NCBI RefSeq assembly: GCF_901933205.1
Contig: NC_044584.1
Span: 10,023,001-10,087,000, forward strand
Source: Camarhynchus parvulus
Lineage: Eukaryota; Chordata; Aves; Passeriformes; Thraupidae
DNA: 64,000 nt
Direction of reading: 5' to 3'
This document shows, piece by piece, positions 14,601 through 27,095 of this stretch (the stretch's first letter is position 1; each line of letters starts with the position of its first letter). The translations under genes and the position numbers were made by a program. The notes beneath the pieces were generated by a model, which saw only the letters and a list, made by a program, of their open reading frames with translations, was not told the origin of the DNA and did not search any database.

Positions 14601-17074
14601 CTCCCCTGAAAGCCTCAGCAAATGAGCTAAGCCCCAGGGTCTTCCAAGGAGTTGTGGTCTTAAACAATTAAAATCTACCTTAACAGAAGTATTTAATTAT
14701 GTGCCAGAATTATTAAAAAAACCTTGCCTCCTATTTGAAGTTCAGTGGCCACTTGGCCATTTCTTATTATTCAAACCAAGTTTGTAAATTGGCCAGGAAC
14801 ATCTTTCTTGTTTTCTTAATGGCCACAGAAGGACCCCTCGACCTCAGCACACCACTCATGGCTACAGAGCTTCCAACAGGGGCCAGCCTGACCAGGTGAT
14901 CCTGCCAAGGGCCTGACACTCCTGCCATGCCCATATTCACATCAGATCACATTGAATTGACTTCAGGAGCAATGGTTTGCACTTTCAGAGCCTGGAAAAT
15001 TATGCATACATTCTGAATTCTTAGAAATTCCTCCTTGCAATCTGAAGGGACAATAGCCCATGCTTGTTCGCATAAGCAAAGCCTCACTTGCACGGCTTCC
15101 CCAAGGGAAAAAAGGGAGCTCTATGACAGAAGAAGAAGGCACAAGACTTAGATCATGCACAGCCCCAGCTGAGACAGCTTTTAATTTCTCAATTGTCACA
15201 AGAGTGAAAAGAAACATCCCTTTCATACAGACAAGCAGCAGAAGGTTACAAACTGCTCTGTTCTCCAGCTACAATCAACACACATCAGAAGTGTGAACAG
15301 AGTGGCACTGCTCATAACAATCAGCCCAATGGTGATTGCAAATACCGAGACTGCCAGAAACAGCAACAGGACTGAGTCAGAGCTGCCTCTGCTGTGCATT
15401 GGCAGCTGGTGCTCCCAGTGCAAACCCAAAGACATAAAGGCACTCTCTGAACTTTCAGCTGTGTGTGTGACAGTCACTCCTTTCTCCTTCACAGCTTTTA
15501 CCTGCCCAGGGCTGTGCATTGCTGGCTTGGCACCTCCCTGGAGCACCAGGCTCTGCTGTAACACAGGAGGGATATCCAGGTGCATGATGCTGCCTGGATC
15601 CACCACAGTGCAAGCCTGAATCCCACCAGGGTGGATATAATAGTGCAAGAACTGTTTAGAAGTGGGATGTGACTGTCGTGGGACAGACAAAGGAAACACA
15701 CCATGAATTAAATCCTGCCACTCTTCCCAGTGCCAGCAGTAAACATAGGATTCACTGGGGATAAGGATAACCTTCAGGCCTCTTTTAATCCCTCTCCCAA
15801 GCTTCTGCCCTGCTAAAGAGGGAAATTCTCCCTTGCTGGGAGATTATATTAGGGGGAAGATCCCCTCTGCTCCCTTCCCTTGCCCCCTGAACATCAGCAG
15901 GACAGAAAGGAAGGCTGAGGCACAAATCAAGAAACCTTTGATCTGGTATTTCACCCCAATTTGTGTGTTTCTCTTGTTTTACAGTTACATTTCAGTTGTC
16001 TAGATTGATGAATAGCCCCATACCAAAGCCTGGATTTGCAGAAACAGAGTGACCACAGCTTGGGTCAGTTATTTGAAAACAATTGTTTTGACAGCCTTGT
16101 CAAAACATTGCAGCCCACTTCCAAATTTCATTAATGAGCTAGGTCTGCACGTTCTTTTGCCTTGCACCCGGCTTCAAACAAAATTCCTCTTTTTCTTCCT
16201 ACCCTCTCCACAGGAAGGTTTCTTACTGAAAAGAGGTTTGAAAATCAAGACTTCACACCAAGTCGTGAACTTGAATCTGTGAGTGACCCCGGAGACATCC
16301 AGCCCCAGACACTTTGCAGGATGCCATAGAAGTGGTTACCTGGAAACAGATGGTGCTGCCAAGAGCGCTGACCATTGCTACTGTTCATTCCTTCTATCCT
16401 CAGACTCAACATCAGGTTTTTCCTTTCTTTCCTGTCCTTCCACTTTGCCACGTTAGCAGAGCCCTGAGGGACCACTGAGGCCACCAGTGTGTGCAGTGTC
16501 AGACCAAGGTCAGCATTTCAAAACCAGATGGGCACTGAGTGCCACCACTGCTGTCACAGCAGCCAGGATGGCTTCCTAGCTGGTACAACATGTTTGATAC
16601 CCTTTCTTTAAGCATCCAGACACCAGAGAGTGCTCAGTGCTGGGAATCTGATTCACTGCTGCTGATTTGAGAGAAAGGAACAATGACAACCTTGTGAGAA
16701 GATGTTGTTTCTTTGTCTTCTGTTTATGTGCTTTCCAGAAAGGGAAGAGCCTTGCATTCTCAGGCACTACAAGGCTAATGACTGCGACTGTCTTGCATTA
16801 TTCAACAGGAAGTACACAATTAGATTCTTATGTTCAGTTTGGTGTTCACATTAGCATCAGGTTATCATAAAATATAATTATGTGAAGTTGTAAATATGTG
16901 CTCATCTTTTCCTTGCTGAAAACCAAGGGCAACGCTTGCATTTCCAAAGAGAGGTCACAGCTCTCTAAGCAAGCACAGCAAAACTTCTGCTTGAGCAAGT
17001 TCCCATGTGGGGAGGAGCTGAAAAATGACCTGTAGCACCTGAAACAGAAGGACTGAAAAAGCTTCCTTGGGGCA
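8661..17074. other. Intergenic, nothing beyond a small simple repeat
   Basis: AT-rich. A (TTTTG)n run is listed separately. The open frames are all short; the longest cluster, 15223-15699, carries opposing frames on both strands, encodes nothing recognisable and shows no supported splice structure. Confidence 0.55.
14485..14509. repeat. (TTTTG)5 microsatellite
   Basis: Five perfect TTTTG units. Confidence 0.95.
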
Positions 17075-17450
17075 TTGAGGAGCAGAGAGCAGCACACAGT
17101 GCAACAATGCTGTAACAATGCAGGTATTGCCCAGCAAGGGCTGTGGGGACAAGATGAGGAGGGAATCTTTGCCTCGGGCTGCATCCCTGTGTGCATCCTC
17201 GGGGATGATGCAGCAGCATCTGCCTCCCCCTCGTGGCACACGCAAAGAGCATCCCGGTGGCACAGCTCCTCCCTGGGCAGCGTGGTCCTCTGCCAAAGGC
17301 CACCTGAGCACACCAGCACTGCTGGAAACTCGGCAGACTGCAAAAACCTGTGCTGGCAAGGGTGCATTCCCTGCGGGTCACAGCCTGGGTGGTGTGGTGG
17401 CCTGGAGAAGTGCTGGAGTTGGCACACTTGGAATGATGATGCTTTAACAC
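17075..17450. other. GC-rich, CpG-enriched patch
   Basis: About 375 bp with roughly ten CpGs in an otherwise CpG-poor neighbourhood. Overlapping open frames (141 and 109 codons on plus; up to 220 on minus) have no recognisable domain, and the minus frame is Cys/Ser/His-rich throughout, as expected from composition. It could be a regulatory patch or a decayed retroposed sequence. Confidence 0.4.
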
Positions 17451-18938
17451 AGCACAGGCCTCTGTTAATGGCTTCCTGTAGGTCTAATTCATTAAAATAA
17501 TTTGACATGCAGGGCTTTTATTATAAGGCTCCTATCCCAGAATAAATAAAAGAGAACTTCAGGTTAAAAGAGTAGAGTTTCAGGGAGCAATGCTCTGCAC
17601 AGGGAAATCCCACCAGAAGTCCATCAAGAGACCTTGGGCAGTGACCTGGACCCAGCCATCGGGGCAGAGGGAATTTCTCATCATTCCAGGCTTCACACAG
17701 GACACCTGCAAAGCCTGCAGGAAGCTGCTGATTGCTATGAAACCATTGGGACTTCTGCTTACCCAGCACAGAAACAAGACAGGGAAAAAGACTGGAGATG
17801 TGTAAAGTCCTCCAATGCCATTACTAGGAAATAACTCTACACAGGAATTGTCAGAGGGACTACTGCTGGCTGGAGATAGCTGATTAACCAAAGGTCTATG
17901 GGTTTGAGTCTCCTTTTTCCTCAAATCTCCTTCCCAAGTAATTCTAGCTGCCCACTTGCTGAAAAGCAGCACAGTTGTCTCTGCCCCTTGCTAATGGTGG
18001 TGTCTGTGTTCTTAGAGACTGCAGCCACTCAAAAGAGAAAGAACAGGAAAGACCTTCTGCAATGCATCTGTATTCTACTGCTGGCCTTACAGGATTTAAA
18101 GTAAAGGGTTTTAAAAGGCTTTTTAACCTGTAACTACCCTGTACTGCTGGCACTCTGCTCCTCCAGATCCACAGAGCTGCTTTCATGGCAGCTTAGACAA
18201 CATCTTCACTCCTGTAGCAGTGTCATCGTAAGTCCAAGAAACCATTTTTAAATTACCTCCATGCTTTCTGACACCTAGGCAGTGATCTATAAGGAGATCC
18301 AGAAATTAAATCACTCTAAGGACCTTCCAATTAAGGGCTTCAAAAAGAAAGTTTCAGAAATACATTTTCTCTTCCAGTGAGGAAATGACCTCTGTCACAG
18401 AGAAACCTGGGAGAATCCATTGCACCTGTCCCTGCATCCCTTCATTTACAGATTTACTTGTAACATGAAGGCACACACATTCCCAAGGGTTTGGGATTTT
18501 CATGTAGGTGATGTTCCTCAAAGAGATAAAGACACCATCTCCAAAAGACACCCAAAATAAAATCTGAAATATATATTTTATTGTAAATACACTTCCTTTT
18601 AGGCACACAATAGCTAAAGGCCTCCCAGAAGTGATCTGCATTTCATCTAGTCTGTCAGACAGCTTTTCTAATGCAAGAACATGATTCCATATCTGGGAAC
18701 AAACCACTTCCATTTTTTTATTTGATCACTTCCTTCTGCCTCTAACCAGGATGAAAATTAAGCACAGGAGTAATTACAGTCACACACAATTACTCTCATA
18801 ATTACTAACACATAGGCAGAGGAACCAATCCATTGTTTATTAAAACCAAGGCAAAGAAGGCTGTGTTCATTTCAGTGGAATCAGAACAGTTGAGGTGTCA
18901 TATTCGGACAGCAAGTCTCAAAATTACAAAAAAAACCC

Positions 18939-18997
18939 TTATTTTTTGTCAGTTATTTTTTGTCGGTTTTATTTTTTGGTACTTATTTTTTGTCAGT
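18939..18997. repeat. T-rich tandem array, 14-16 bp period, 4 units
   Basis: Four variants of TTATTTTTTGTCAG in a row, the third reading TTTTATTTTTTGGTAC. Confidence 0.85.
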
Positions 18998-19355
18998 TCC
19001 AAATGATCTCCAACATTAATCTATGGACAACAAATCAGAATGGATATTACGCAAGATTCTGCTTTAGCTGCTTTTACAGAAAAGGTTGAAATCTCCTCTC
19101 TAACACATTCACCACAGACAGAAGATTCACTGGTGTTTGGGGTTGCATGGACCTCTGAGACCCAGAAAATCTTAGCTCAGGGATCCAATAAATTCTAGGG
19201 AGGGTCTTGAGGTTTGTAAACAATTTGTCCAACTTGCTAACACATGCCAGGAATAGAAAGGAAAAAAGTCTGAAATAGAAGCACCGTTCCTTGGGATTCA
19301 GAAAACCTCTGCCCACCTCCATGCCTGGGAGATGTGGGTGAATGAGCACAGGCAA

Positions 19356-19420
19356 AAAGAAGATGTGAACAAGGCAGAAAGAAGATGTGAGCAAGGCAGA
19401 AAGAGGATGTAAGCAAGGCA
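19356..19420. repeat. 22-bp tandem repeat, 3 units
   Basis: Three near-identical copies of AAAGAAGATGTGAACAAGGC plus AG, starting at 19356, 19378 and 19400, differing by a few substitutions. Confidence 0.92.
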
Positions 19421-22400
19421 CCTCCCTCTCCAAATCCACCATTTCCACAGCCTGTCCCCACCAAGGTGTCACTCTGCAGGCTCCACACAGTCACAGCCCC
19501 TGCTCAGGAGAGGCTCCCTCCCAAAAAAGAGCAAAAAAGCCCCTGAAGGGCATCTCCCATCACCATCAGGTGATAAAACCACACCCAGCCGTGGCATTTG
19601 ACTGCTTTTCACCTGCACAGCAACAGCAGGACCCAAGGAGATCCATCTCCTGCTTTTCCTTCATTCTGAGGATAAAAGTTTGGTGGGAACGAAGCCTTAG
19701 CAAAACCTAGCACAAAACCCTGCCCCTAATGAGGCAATGGGAGTTTTGCCATCAGCCTGCAGTGGAGAGCTGCCAGGATCTCATTTTCACTGCCTCAATC
19801 CAAGCACAGTGAAATCTGTGGGAGCCTCCTGCTTATTCCAGTGTGTCCAACCCAAAGTCCCTACAATTTGCTTTGTGTTAAATGCCTGGTGGAGGCATGT
19901 TTGAGTTCACCTCTGAACAGCACACCATAAATTGCACAACTCCAAGGCTGCTTAAAGAATGTTCTCTGATTTTCTTTATTGCTGCAATTTTCAGAAGAGA
20001 GCCTAATAAACAGTATATTTAAAATTCATATTTGCTTTTTGCAATAGGAAAAACTGACAAACAATAACACTTCTTCAGCACCTTTGCTTAAGACAAATGA
20101 GACCAATTTTTTCTGTTTTCATCCAGGTCACTACAATACTTTAAACTTTTTTTATTGGTTGAGTCAAATTCTAGAAAGGGTTTATTATTTTGAGTGTTTT
20201 CAAAATTTGTCACGATTTGAATGTTTAATATAGTCCAAACATTCTTTTTTGTGACCTGTACTACTCTCTTGCTGCCTTCAGGTTTAAGTTTACTGACTAT
20301 TTTATAACTCAGACATTGGGCATTTATAGATTCTGCAAGCTTTATGCACCAAAGTCCTGATTCAGAACATCTCCAAACAACTTCAAGCAAACTCTTGTTT
20401 CAAATGTAGATTTGAAGAGTTCTTATAGATAACATTATTTTCTTACTTAGCTCTTTATGAGACAAAATCTTACTCCAGATATCAAAGAATATTCTGAGAT
20501 AACCACAGTAAGTGCCCATATTTCACCTCACAGTGTTGTTTTCTGAGTGAAAACTGAAAAAAGGTGAGATAACAGTTAGGCAAAAGCCTGTTGACACCTG
20601 TGGTGCTGCCTAGAGAAGCACTAACAGGAAAATACCCCAGTCATACCAGTCATATTTTAAGCAGTTCTATGATTAAATATGCAAAGCAGACATTCTCATC
20701 AATTCAGTAATGAACAGCAAAATGGATGATAAGAGAGCATAGACACCAGCCTATTTTTCTATTACCCCAGCTTTTCTTTTTAAAACAGATAGAACAGACC
20801 AACTGATTAAAATCCCTTTAATTTCCTCTTCTTTTAATGTCAATTAAACTTCTCTAACATGAAGGGAACATAGGGAAAGGCACAAAGCAACAATGCAATA
20901 CTAATTACCTAGCAAGGGAACAAGATGATAATGATTAACCATGAAATTTTTTATCTAGAATAAAAGGATTTTGAAGGAAGGAGAATTTTGATTGGCCTCT
21001 GTGTGTGTAGCTTATTGATACAGACTGAAGGAGCCCTGCCCCAGCCACCCCGGGTGCAGAGATGCTGTTGTAGCACTGTTGCACAATTCTAGCTTTTTAC
21101 AAAACAGAATCCCTATTTTCTGGTTGGTTGTGCATTTGATCTGCATAATCACCCCACAGCTATGCAAAGCTCCACGCTTTGAGCAGCTGACAGCAACATT
21201 TAATCCAAGGTCAGTGATTTCCTTTAATTATTTTAATTTTTTTTTCCAATCAGCCATTGACTCGGCATGGTTCTCTACTCTCCCTGCTGGAACTGATACA
21301 TTTCCCCAGCTCACTTCAAACAAATTCTAAATACCCCAACACAGCCCTGGGTGAATTCTCTTCAGGAAATGACCAAACTGTCCAAAAGGTCCCCAGAAGC
21401 AGATGTGCACAGAAAGGAAAATTATTCCATCCAAACTGCTTGCCCATGGTTACCCTTCCTGCCTTGTCTACCAGCACTCCCCCTTTACAGCCTTTACAGC
21501 TGGTTCAGAGGAAGGAGGGCCAGGCTGTGGAGGCTGTGGAGCTTAGAAAAAGGGAGAGAAACCCTCCAAGTTTCCCTCTGAAATGCTCTTGAATGCAGAA
21601 AAGCATTGCAGTGGCTGCTCTTCTAGAATTTCTAACGCACAGAGCTCTCCCTGGAGAGCCATTCTCTGCCACCCCAAAGAACCATGCAGGTTGTGTGGCT
21701 GATTGGAAAAAAAAAGCAAACTGAACACATCTCCTTGCACCTTCCCCTTTGCTGTGCTGCTGTACCCACCTGCTCCTAGGAGGGCACAGCAGATGGCACC
21801 TAGAGGGAGGTAAATGCATTTCCCAGCTCTGTTATCTCCCATTTGGGTTCCCAAACACAGCCAGAGATGGGTGCTGGGAGAAGCAGCTTCTCCCTTGTGC
21901 TCCACATGGAAACCACCAGGCCCCTGTGGAGGGACACCATGCTGGCACAGGCAGAAGGACAGAGCTTTCTCTCCTGGAGCTCATTCAAACCAGGGAACAC
22001 TTATTATTTCCTCAACAGGAAGCCCTTTCCAGTTATCATTACAATAATGAATGTCTCCAGGGATACATAGCTTCCTTTATAATAATTCACCCATGAAAAG
22101 GCAAGAAAAACACAGTGGAGAAGGCACTGAGCTCTTTTTTATTTTTGTTTCGGCCTCAGTGACTAGGAATTCATTTCATGTTTTAGGAGTCATTAGGAGC
22201 CTAAAGACTGTGGCAGCTTTTAAAAAATGGGCCAATTAAAACTGAGTTGCAGTGACGTTACTGGTGAGGCTGAGAAAAGGTGGCCCTGCATGAGAATGAG
22301 AGAATTCCCTCCCAGCCTGAGCCATGCAGGGAGCAGGAGGACACAAACCAAGGTGCCCCTTGCAGTCCCAGCTTGTGGGGCAGTGTCCCCAGGCTGCCCC

Positions 22401-23314
22401 AGTGTCCCCACACCAGGATCCCAGCCCTGGGTGCTGTTTCAGCATCCACAGGGCAGCAAAAGCACGTTCAGCTCAGACAGGGAGCTGAGGTGGCCTGGCA
22501 CCATCTTCCTTCTTTCTCCCAAATCCACAGGCAGAGACAGAACAGCCATGGATATCATAAAAACAACTCAAAATCTACCTCAATTTTCAGTGCTGCTGCA
22601 GAGGCAGAGTGCTGACCAGCCAATAAACCTCCTGGGAGGAGCAAGCCAAGAGTCCAGGGAAACCCATGCTTCCAGATGATGCATTTCTAAAATGCTTTCA
22701 GAGATGTTTCCCCACTCTATCCCTGCAATAAACGTTAGATTTCTCAACTTGTAAGAGAAGATCCAATCCTTTTTCCAACTCTGATTAACTGAGCCCATCT
22801 TCAACACACAACAAACACTGCCTCACTCAACTCTTCTAACCACACGCGGCAGCACAGGCACTTTGAAGAGGGAACCCCATGAAGAACTAAAGGATCAGGA
22901 TGTAAAACAGAACTATTTTATGTGAGGCAGTAGTTCCACATATGCTTTAAGCCAACTTAAGCTACAACAGGCACCACAAGAGGCAGTCCTGCCCTCCCCT
23001 GTGATTCCAGTTGTTTGTTCTGAGCTCCGCTCCTCCACCCCTGCTGACAAGGATCTGTGTGGCCATGTGGAGAAATGGATCAGGGAACTTATCTGAATGA
23101 AAACAACAAAGTTCACCAAAGAGGGCAATTCTGGGATGGGGAAAAGTAGCCAGGGGCATAGGGTGGGTTGAACTGGTGATGTTGGCAGTAACATCTGCTT
23201 GGACTGGCTCAAAGTGCATGTGAAACTTCACTCCTGTGATTGAGACAATTAATGGCATGGTTACAGAAATGCCTGCCCCTGACTGCTTCCCCTCAGTGTA
23301 GCCATCATATTTCC

Positions 23315-23679
23315 TGAAAAATCCTTTCCTTAGGATTTTTTTCTCCTGAGAAGCTGAGAGGCCTCAGGAACAAAATGTAAACAATAATTATCTGCTGCTG
23401 TGGAATGGAACAGGTGGATCTGTGATTGGTCTCATGTGGTTGTTTCTAATTAATGGCCAGTCACAGTCCGGCTGTCTGGACTGTCTCAGTCAGTCACAAG
23501 CCTTTGTTATCATTCCTTTTCTATTCTTAGCTAGCCTTCTGATAAAACCCTTTCTTCTATTCTTTTAGTATAGTGTTAATATAATATCTATCACAAAATA
23601 ATAAATCAAGCCTTCTGAAACATGGAGTCAACTTTGTCATCTCTTCCCTCGTCCTAAGACCCCTGTGAATACCATCACA
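23315..23679 (+). mobile_element. Solo ERV-type LTR, copy 1
   Basis: About 365 bp beginning TGAAAAATCCTTTCCTTAGG and ending CCATCACA, so it has the TG...CA ends of an LTR. AATAAATCAAGCCTTCTGA near the 3' part gives a polyadenylation signal on this strand. I recognise the pattern as a repeat very common in songbird genomes. Homologous along its whole length to 35993-36360. No primer-binding site, polypurine tract or gag/pol remnant adjoins it, and no clear target-site duplication is visible. Confidence 0.85.
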
Positions 23680-25919
23680 CCTGAGAATCAGTGCAACACA
23701 GATATTCCCTGACAGCAGCTCTCAAAGAGGTTCCTGAATGGTGCAAGCCCTGTGGGGAATTCAGGGCTGGAAAACCCTGACAAGGAAGGGACCATGTCAT
23801 AAGGATAATTAATTTGGCCCAGCAGAAAACTGAGCTGGAGGAGGCAGATGAGCTTTGTCTCTATGTGGATGTGTAGGTCTGGGTGCAACACCTGCAGCTG
23901 GGTGGGCAGGAAAGCCTCCCCTGTGTCCCAAAATCAGGAATTACTGTGGTGGCTGCAGCCTCTGTGCTCAGGCTGTTTGGGAGCCCGCGTGTCCCAGTGA
24001 GACCCTTCACAGCACTGAGCCAAATGAAAGATCTGCTTCTATCCGTGCCTGGGCAGAGATAACAGAGCTTTGATGCCACAATTGGATCCTTGCAAACATG
24101 TTCCATCCACACCAGAGGGCTGCCATGCACAAAACCAGTGTGACTGTCACCCCAGGCAGCCACTCCAAGAGCCTGGCCTGCGTCCCAATGGCCATGAGGA
24201 GTCTCCATGGGTGGGTACTGCAGAAAGAGAGTTTCTTGTCTTAATTGATGTATTAAGATTCATTTCTCAAACTGGGCAGACCAGGCAGGAACCAACATAC
24301 TGAGCTTTCCAATGCCAACAGAGCAGAGAATGCACACTGCTAAAAACAACCTACACAGAACCAGACCAAGGAGACAGGGCAAGGAGGGAAACTTGGTTTT
24401 TGCTGATTTCTCATCATTTTCTCTTGTTTAGCAAAACCAATATTAAGTGTTGTACTGTTACTATGCCTTTCCTCCAAATTGCAAATTACCATATTTCCAG
24501 AAGTCATAGTTCAGATTTCAGAACATGAAAATGTCAGATTGAAACAATTTAGAAAATAACTCTGTCTCAATCCATGCACCTTGGATGTGAAGACTAATTC
24601 TTAAAGAAATTAAACCACAGGCCAGAGCTTTCTGGGACTTCATGCAGCTCAAACAAACAAAAGGCAATGGTGGAAAAAGATATAGATGGAGGAGGAAAAT
24701 TCCTTGAGCACAATGTTTAAGTTTTAGGAGCATCAGTGGTGCGATGATCCTGTAAATAATATAACTGGGTTTCTTTAATGCTACTTCTGACCTGTCTGAA
24801 ATTGAAGAAAAACACTCCAATTTTTTCTCCTGTTTGTTACTTCAGAAAACTCAGAACGTGTAATTAGAAATATTACCAACAAAATTGGCAGAGTGAACAG
24901 CTTAGTTAACTCAGGTACATTTATCTTTTAATTCATTCCAAAGAAAAAGTAGTTGATTGATGGTTTTCATTTCAGTTAAGTCTTTTACTGTAAAGCATAA
25001 AAAAATTCTTTGGTACATATGCAAATATACCCATTTACCCAACATATTGTAATAATATCCAAATTAATTGTAAAGATTATAAGAAAATAAAGATAACTGA
25101 GTGCCTGGAAAACCTTGTGCTTTGTTTTTGATGGAGTTAAACCAGTGATAACAATCCATATTGTTTGTTATTTGCTTGACTATTTTGTGTATTATCAAAG
25201 ACCTAACAGTAAACCTAAGAAAAGGGAGGAAATAACACGACCTGAATACGCTCCATATCTAAAAATGCAGATAAACAGCTACAGGTATTTTTCTGAAGGA
25301 ACCAGCACAATAAAATGCAGTGCTGCAAAGCACAACACTGTTTATATTTTAAAAAATTAATTCTAAAAAAGTTAGAAAAATCAGCCTTTTTGGGGGGAGA
25401 CTGGCTACAGTCTACAGCTCTTTTTTTTTTTTTTTGCCAGTATTTCTTAGACTAAGAGATTAAATTACTGATTTTGATGATCAAGACAGTAAGAATTCTA
25501 GTAAAGACAGAGATTTTCTCCAACCCAAATCCTAGACAGCAGCAATGACAAATGGACACTCTGGAATGTCTCTGAGCGAGCAGTTTTATTCATGTTCCTC
25601 ATCTCCACATCCTCAAAGCCATTCACTGCTCCTGGCATTAAGTGCCACCAGTCTCAGCAGAGGAGATGGAGATTGAGGAGGTCCAGCATGAGCAGCCCAC
25701 ACTTTCCTTTTGGGCTGACTTTGCTGTTCCAGAGCCAGGGCACTGACAGCATCACCAGCACCACTACTGTGCCACACTCTGGGATTAAATAAAGGAGAAT
25801 TTAATTATCCGGCTTGACCCTTGTCATACAGAGAAAAAATGGGGAGGAAATGCAAGAGAGAATGAGCTTTTTAAAATCATGTGATTCCTGAAATCTTTGT
25901 AATTAAACTTATTTCCCCA
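23680..25919. other. Intergenic, nothing recognised
   Basis: A T15 run at 25421-25435. Otherwise no supported feature. The sequence after the solo LTR carries no retroviral coding remnant. Confidence 0.55.
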
Positions 25920-26092
25920 AGTCAGGTCTGTTTGCTATCTGTGACAACAATTGTTGAGTGACCCCTCCCCTGTCCTTATCTATATCCATGAACCTTTTTT
26001 TTATATTTTCCCTCCCCTGTTCACCTGAGGAGAGGAGTGACAGACCAGATTTTATTGAGCAGCTGGTGTGCAGCCAGAGACAGCCCAGAGCT
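25920..26092 (+). mobile_element. Fragment of a second avian ERV LTR family
   Basis: Ordered matches to a well-known avian LTR pattern: GTCAGGTCTGTTTGC, GTTGAGTGACCCCTCCCCTG, TCCTTATCTATATCCATGAA, CTCCCCTGTTCACCTGAGGA and GGTGTGCAGCCAGAGACAGC. Diverged and lacking recognisable ends. The 188-codon open frame starting at 26037 begins inside it and shows no retroviral domain. Confidence 0.65.
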
Positions 26093-26762
26093 CCAGGTGA
26101 GAAGCCAAACTTTGGAATCCAGCAGGATCTCTAATGAGCTGCTGCTTCCCTGGATGACCAGAACCCCAATGGGAGAAAAAAGAACAAAAAAACGAGGAGT
26201 CTCAGAGAAACCAGGACAAACCAGGAGTGAAAAGCCAAAAAAAAATCACATGGAGCTCCTAAATCATCTGTGCCCCACAAAAAGAACTATTTCCCATGGA
26301 CACCTTGTAAGAGCTTTAATGCAGTTGGAGGTTATTGGCAGCACAGTAATAACACTCTACCTACAGCTGCTATCCTTCATTCCCAACGACCTAAAGCAGC
26401 TTCATTTATTTCAGAATTTTCACAGAAATAAGAATAGATCCAAGCCTGCTGCAATCAATGGAAATACTTCCAAGAGGGCTGTGAATCAGGCTCATATTTC
26501 ACAGCAGGCCTTTGCTTTATCAGATTCAGGAACACACCTTGTGACTGACTTACAGAACAGACCTCCAGAGCAAACTGGAACTCTCCTAAATTACAGACAA
26601 TGAAAATCCAGCAAATAAAGAACAGAACACCCTGTTCTGCTCCAGGGTGCCACTGGGGAAGGGAAATCTCCAGCACAGGGTCCACCTGTGGCTCTGTCCT
26701 GGGGGGACACTGCAGGACACAGCTCTGACACCCTGCCTGGGAGCCACAGGGAGCCTGGCACA

Positions 26763-26951
26763 GGTGGGACATAACCATGGGCACCAGATGACTCCTCCTG
26801 GAGCTTTTCCAACCCTTCATCTGGGGTGGAAAACACCTCCAAGACCTTTGAGTCCAACCAGGTGGGACATGGCCAGGGGCACCTGCAGAATCCTGGAACC
26901 ATCTGTGTCGATGTGGGTGGGAAAACACCTCCAAGATCTTTGAGTCCAACC
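26763..26951. repeat. Tandem duplication of ~92 bp at the CR1 edge
   Basis: AAAACACCTCCAAGACCTTT with GAGTCCAACC (ending 26859) recurs with period 92, ending 26951. The upstream part GGTGGGACATAACCATGGGC is repeated as GGTGGGACATGGCCAGGGGC. It looks like a local duplication of the CR1 tail boundary. Confidence 0.7.
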
Positions 26952-27095
26952 TTAACCCAGCACCACCACGTCCCACATCCACATGCCTTTTGAACACTTC
27001 CAGGGATGGGGATTCCACCCTGGGCATCCTATTTCAGTTTCTGACCACCCTTTCAGTAAGAAAGTTTTCCTACTGCTGATCTGGAGTAAAAGGTT
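26820..27095 (-). mobile_element. CR1 LINE 3' fragment
   Basis: The plus strand reads as the reverse complement of the CR1 3' end in order: CCAAGATCTTTGAGTCCAAC, CTTAACCCAGCACCACCACG, TTGAACACTTCCAGGGATGG, GGATTCCACC, GACCACCCTTTCAGTAAGAA and AGTTTTCCTA. The terminal octamer repeat of CR1 is not visible. CR1 is the main LINE of birds. Confidence 0.88.

Larger units (their letters stand above)
17451..23314. other. Intergenic with two small tandem arrays
   Basis: Two short arrays are listed separately. The 21.3-22.7 kb part is more GC-rich and yields many overlapping frames on both strands, none resembling a protein family. Confidence 0.55.

Noticed and set aside
16846..17508. 220-codon minus-strand frame, the longest outside TRRAP
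   Set aside because: No recognisable domain. Several other frames are open over the same bases, and the residue content follows the GC-rich sequence. Kept only as a low-interest finding.
21500..22680. Cluster of overlapping frames as a multi-exon gene
   Set aside because: Frames are open in most phases on both strands, splice phases do not form a chain, and no protein family is recognised.
26037..26603. 188-codon plus-strand open frame as a gene
   Set aside because: It starts inside an LTR fragment, its product is basic and low in complexity, it resembles no family, and no splice or promoter context supports it.
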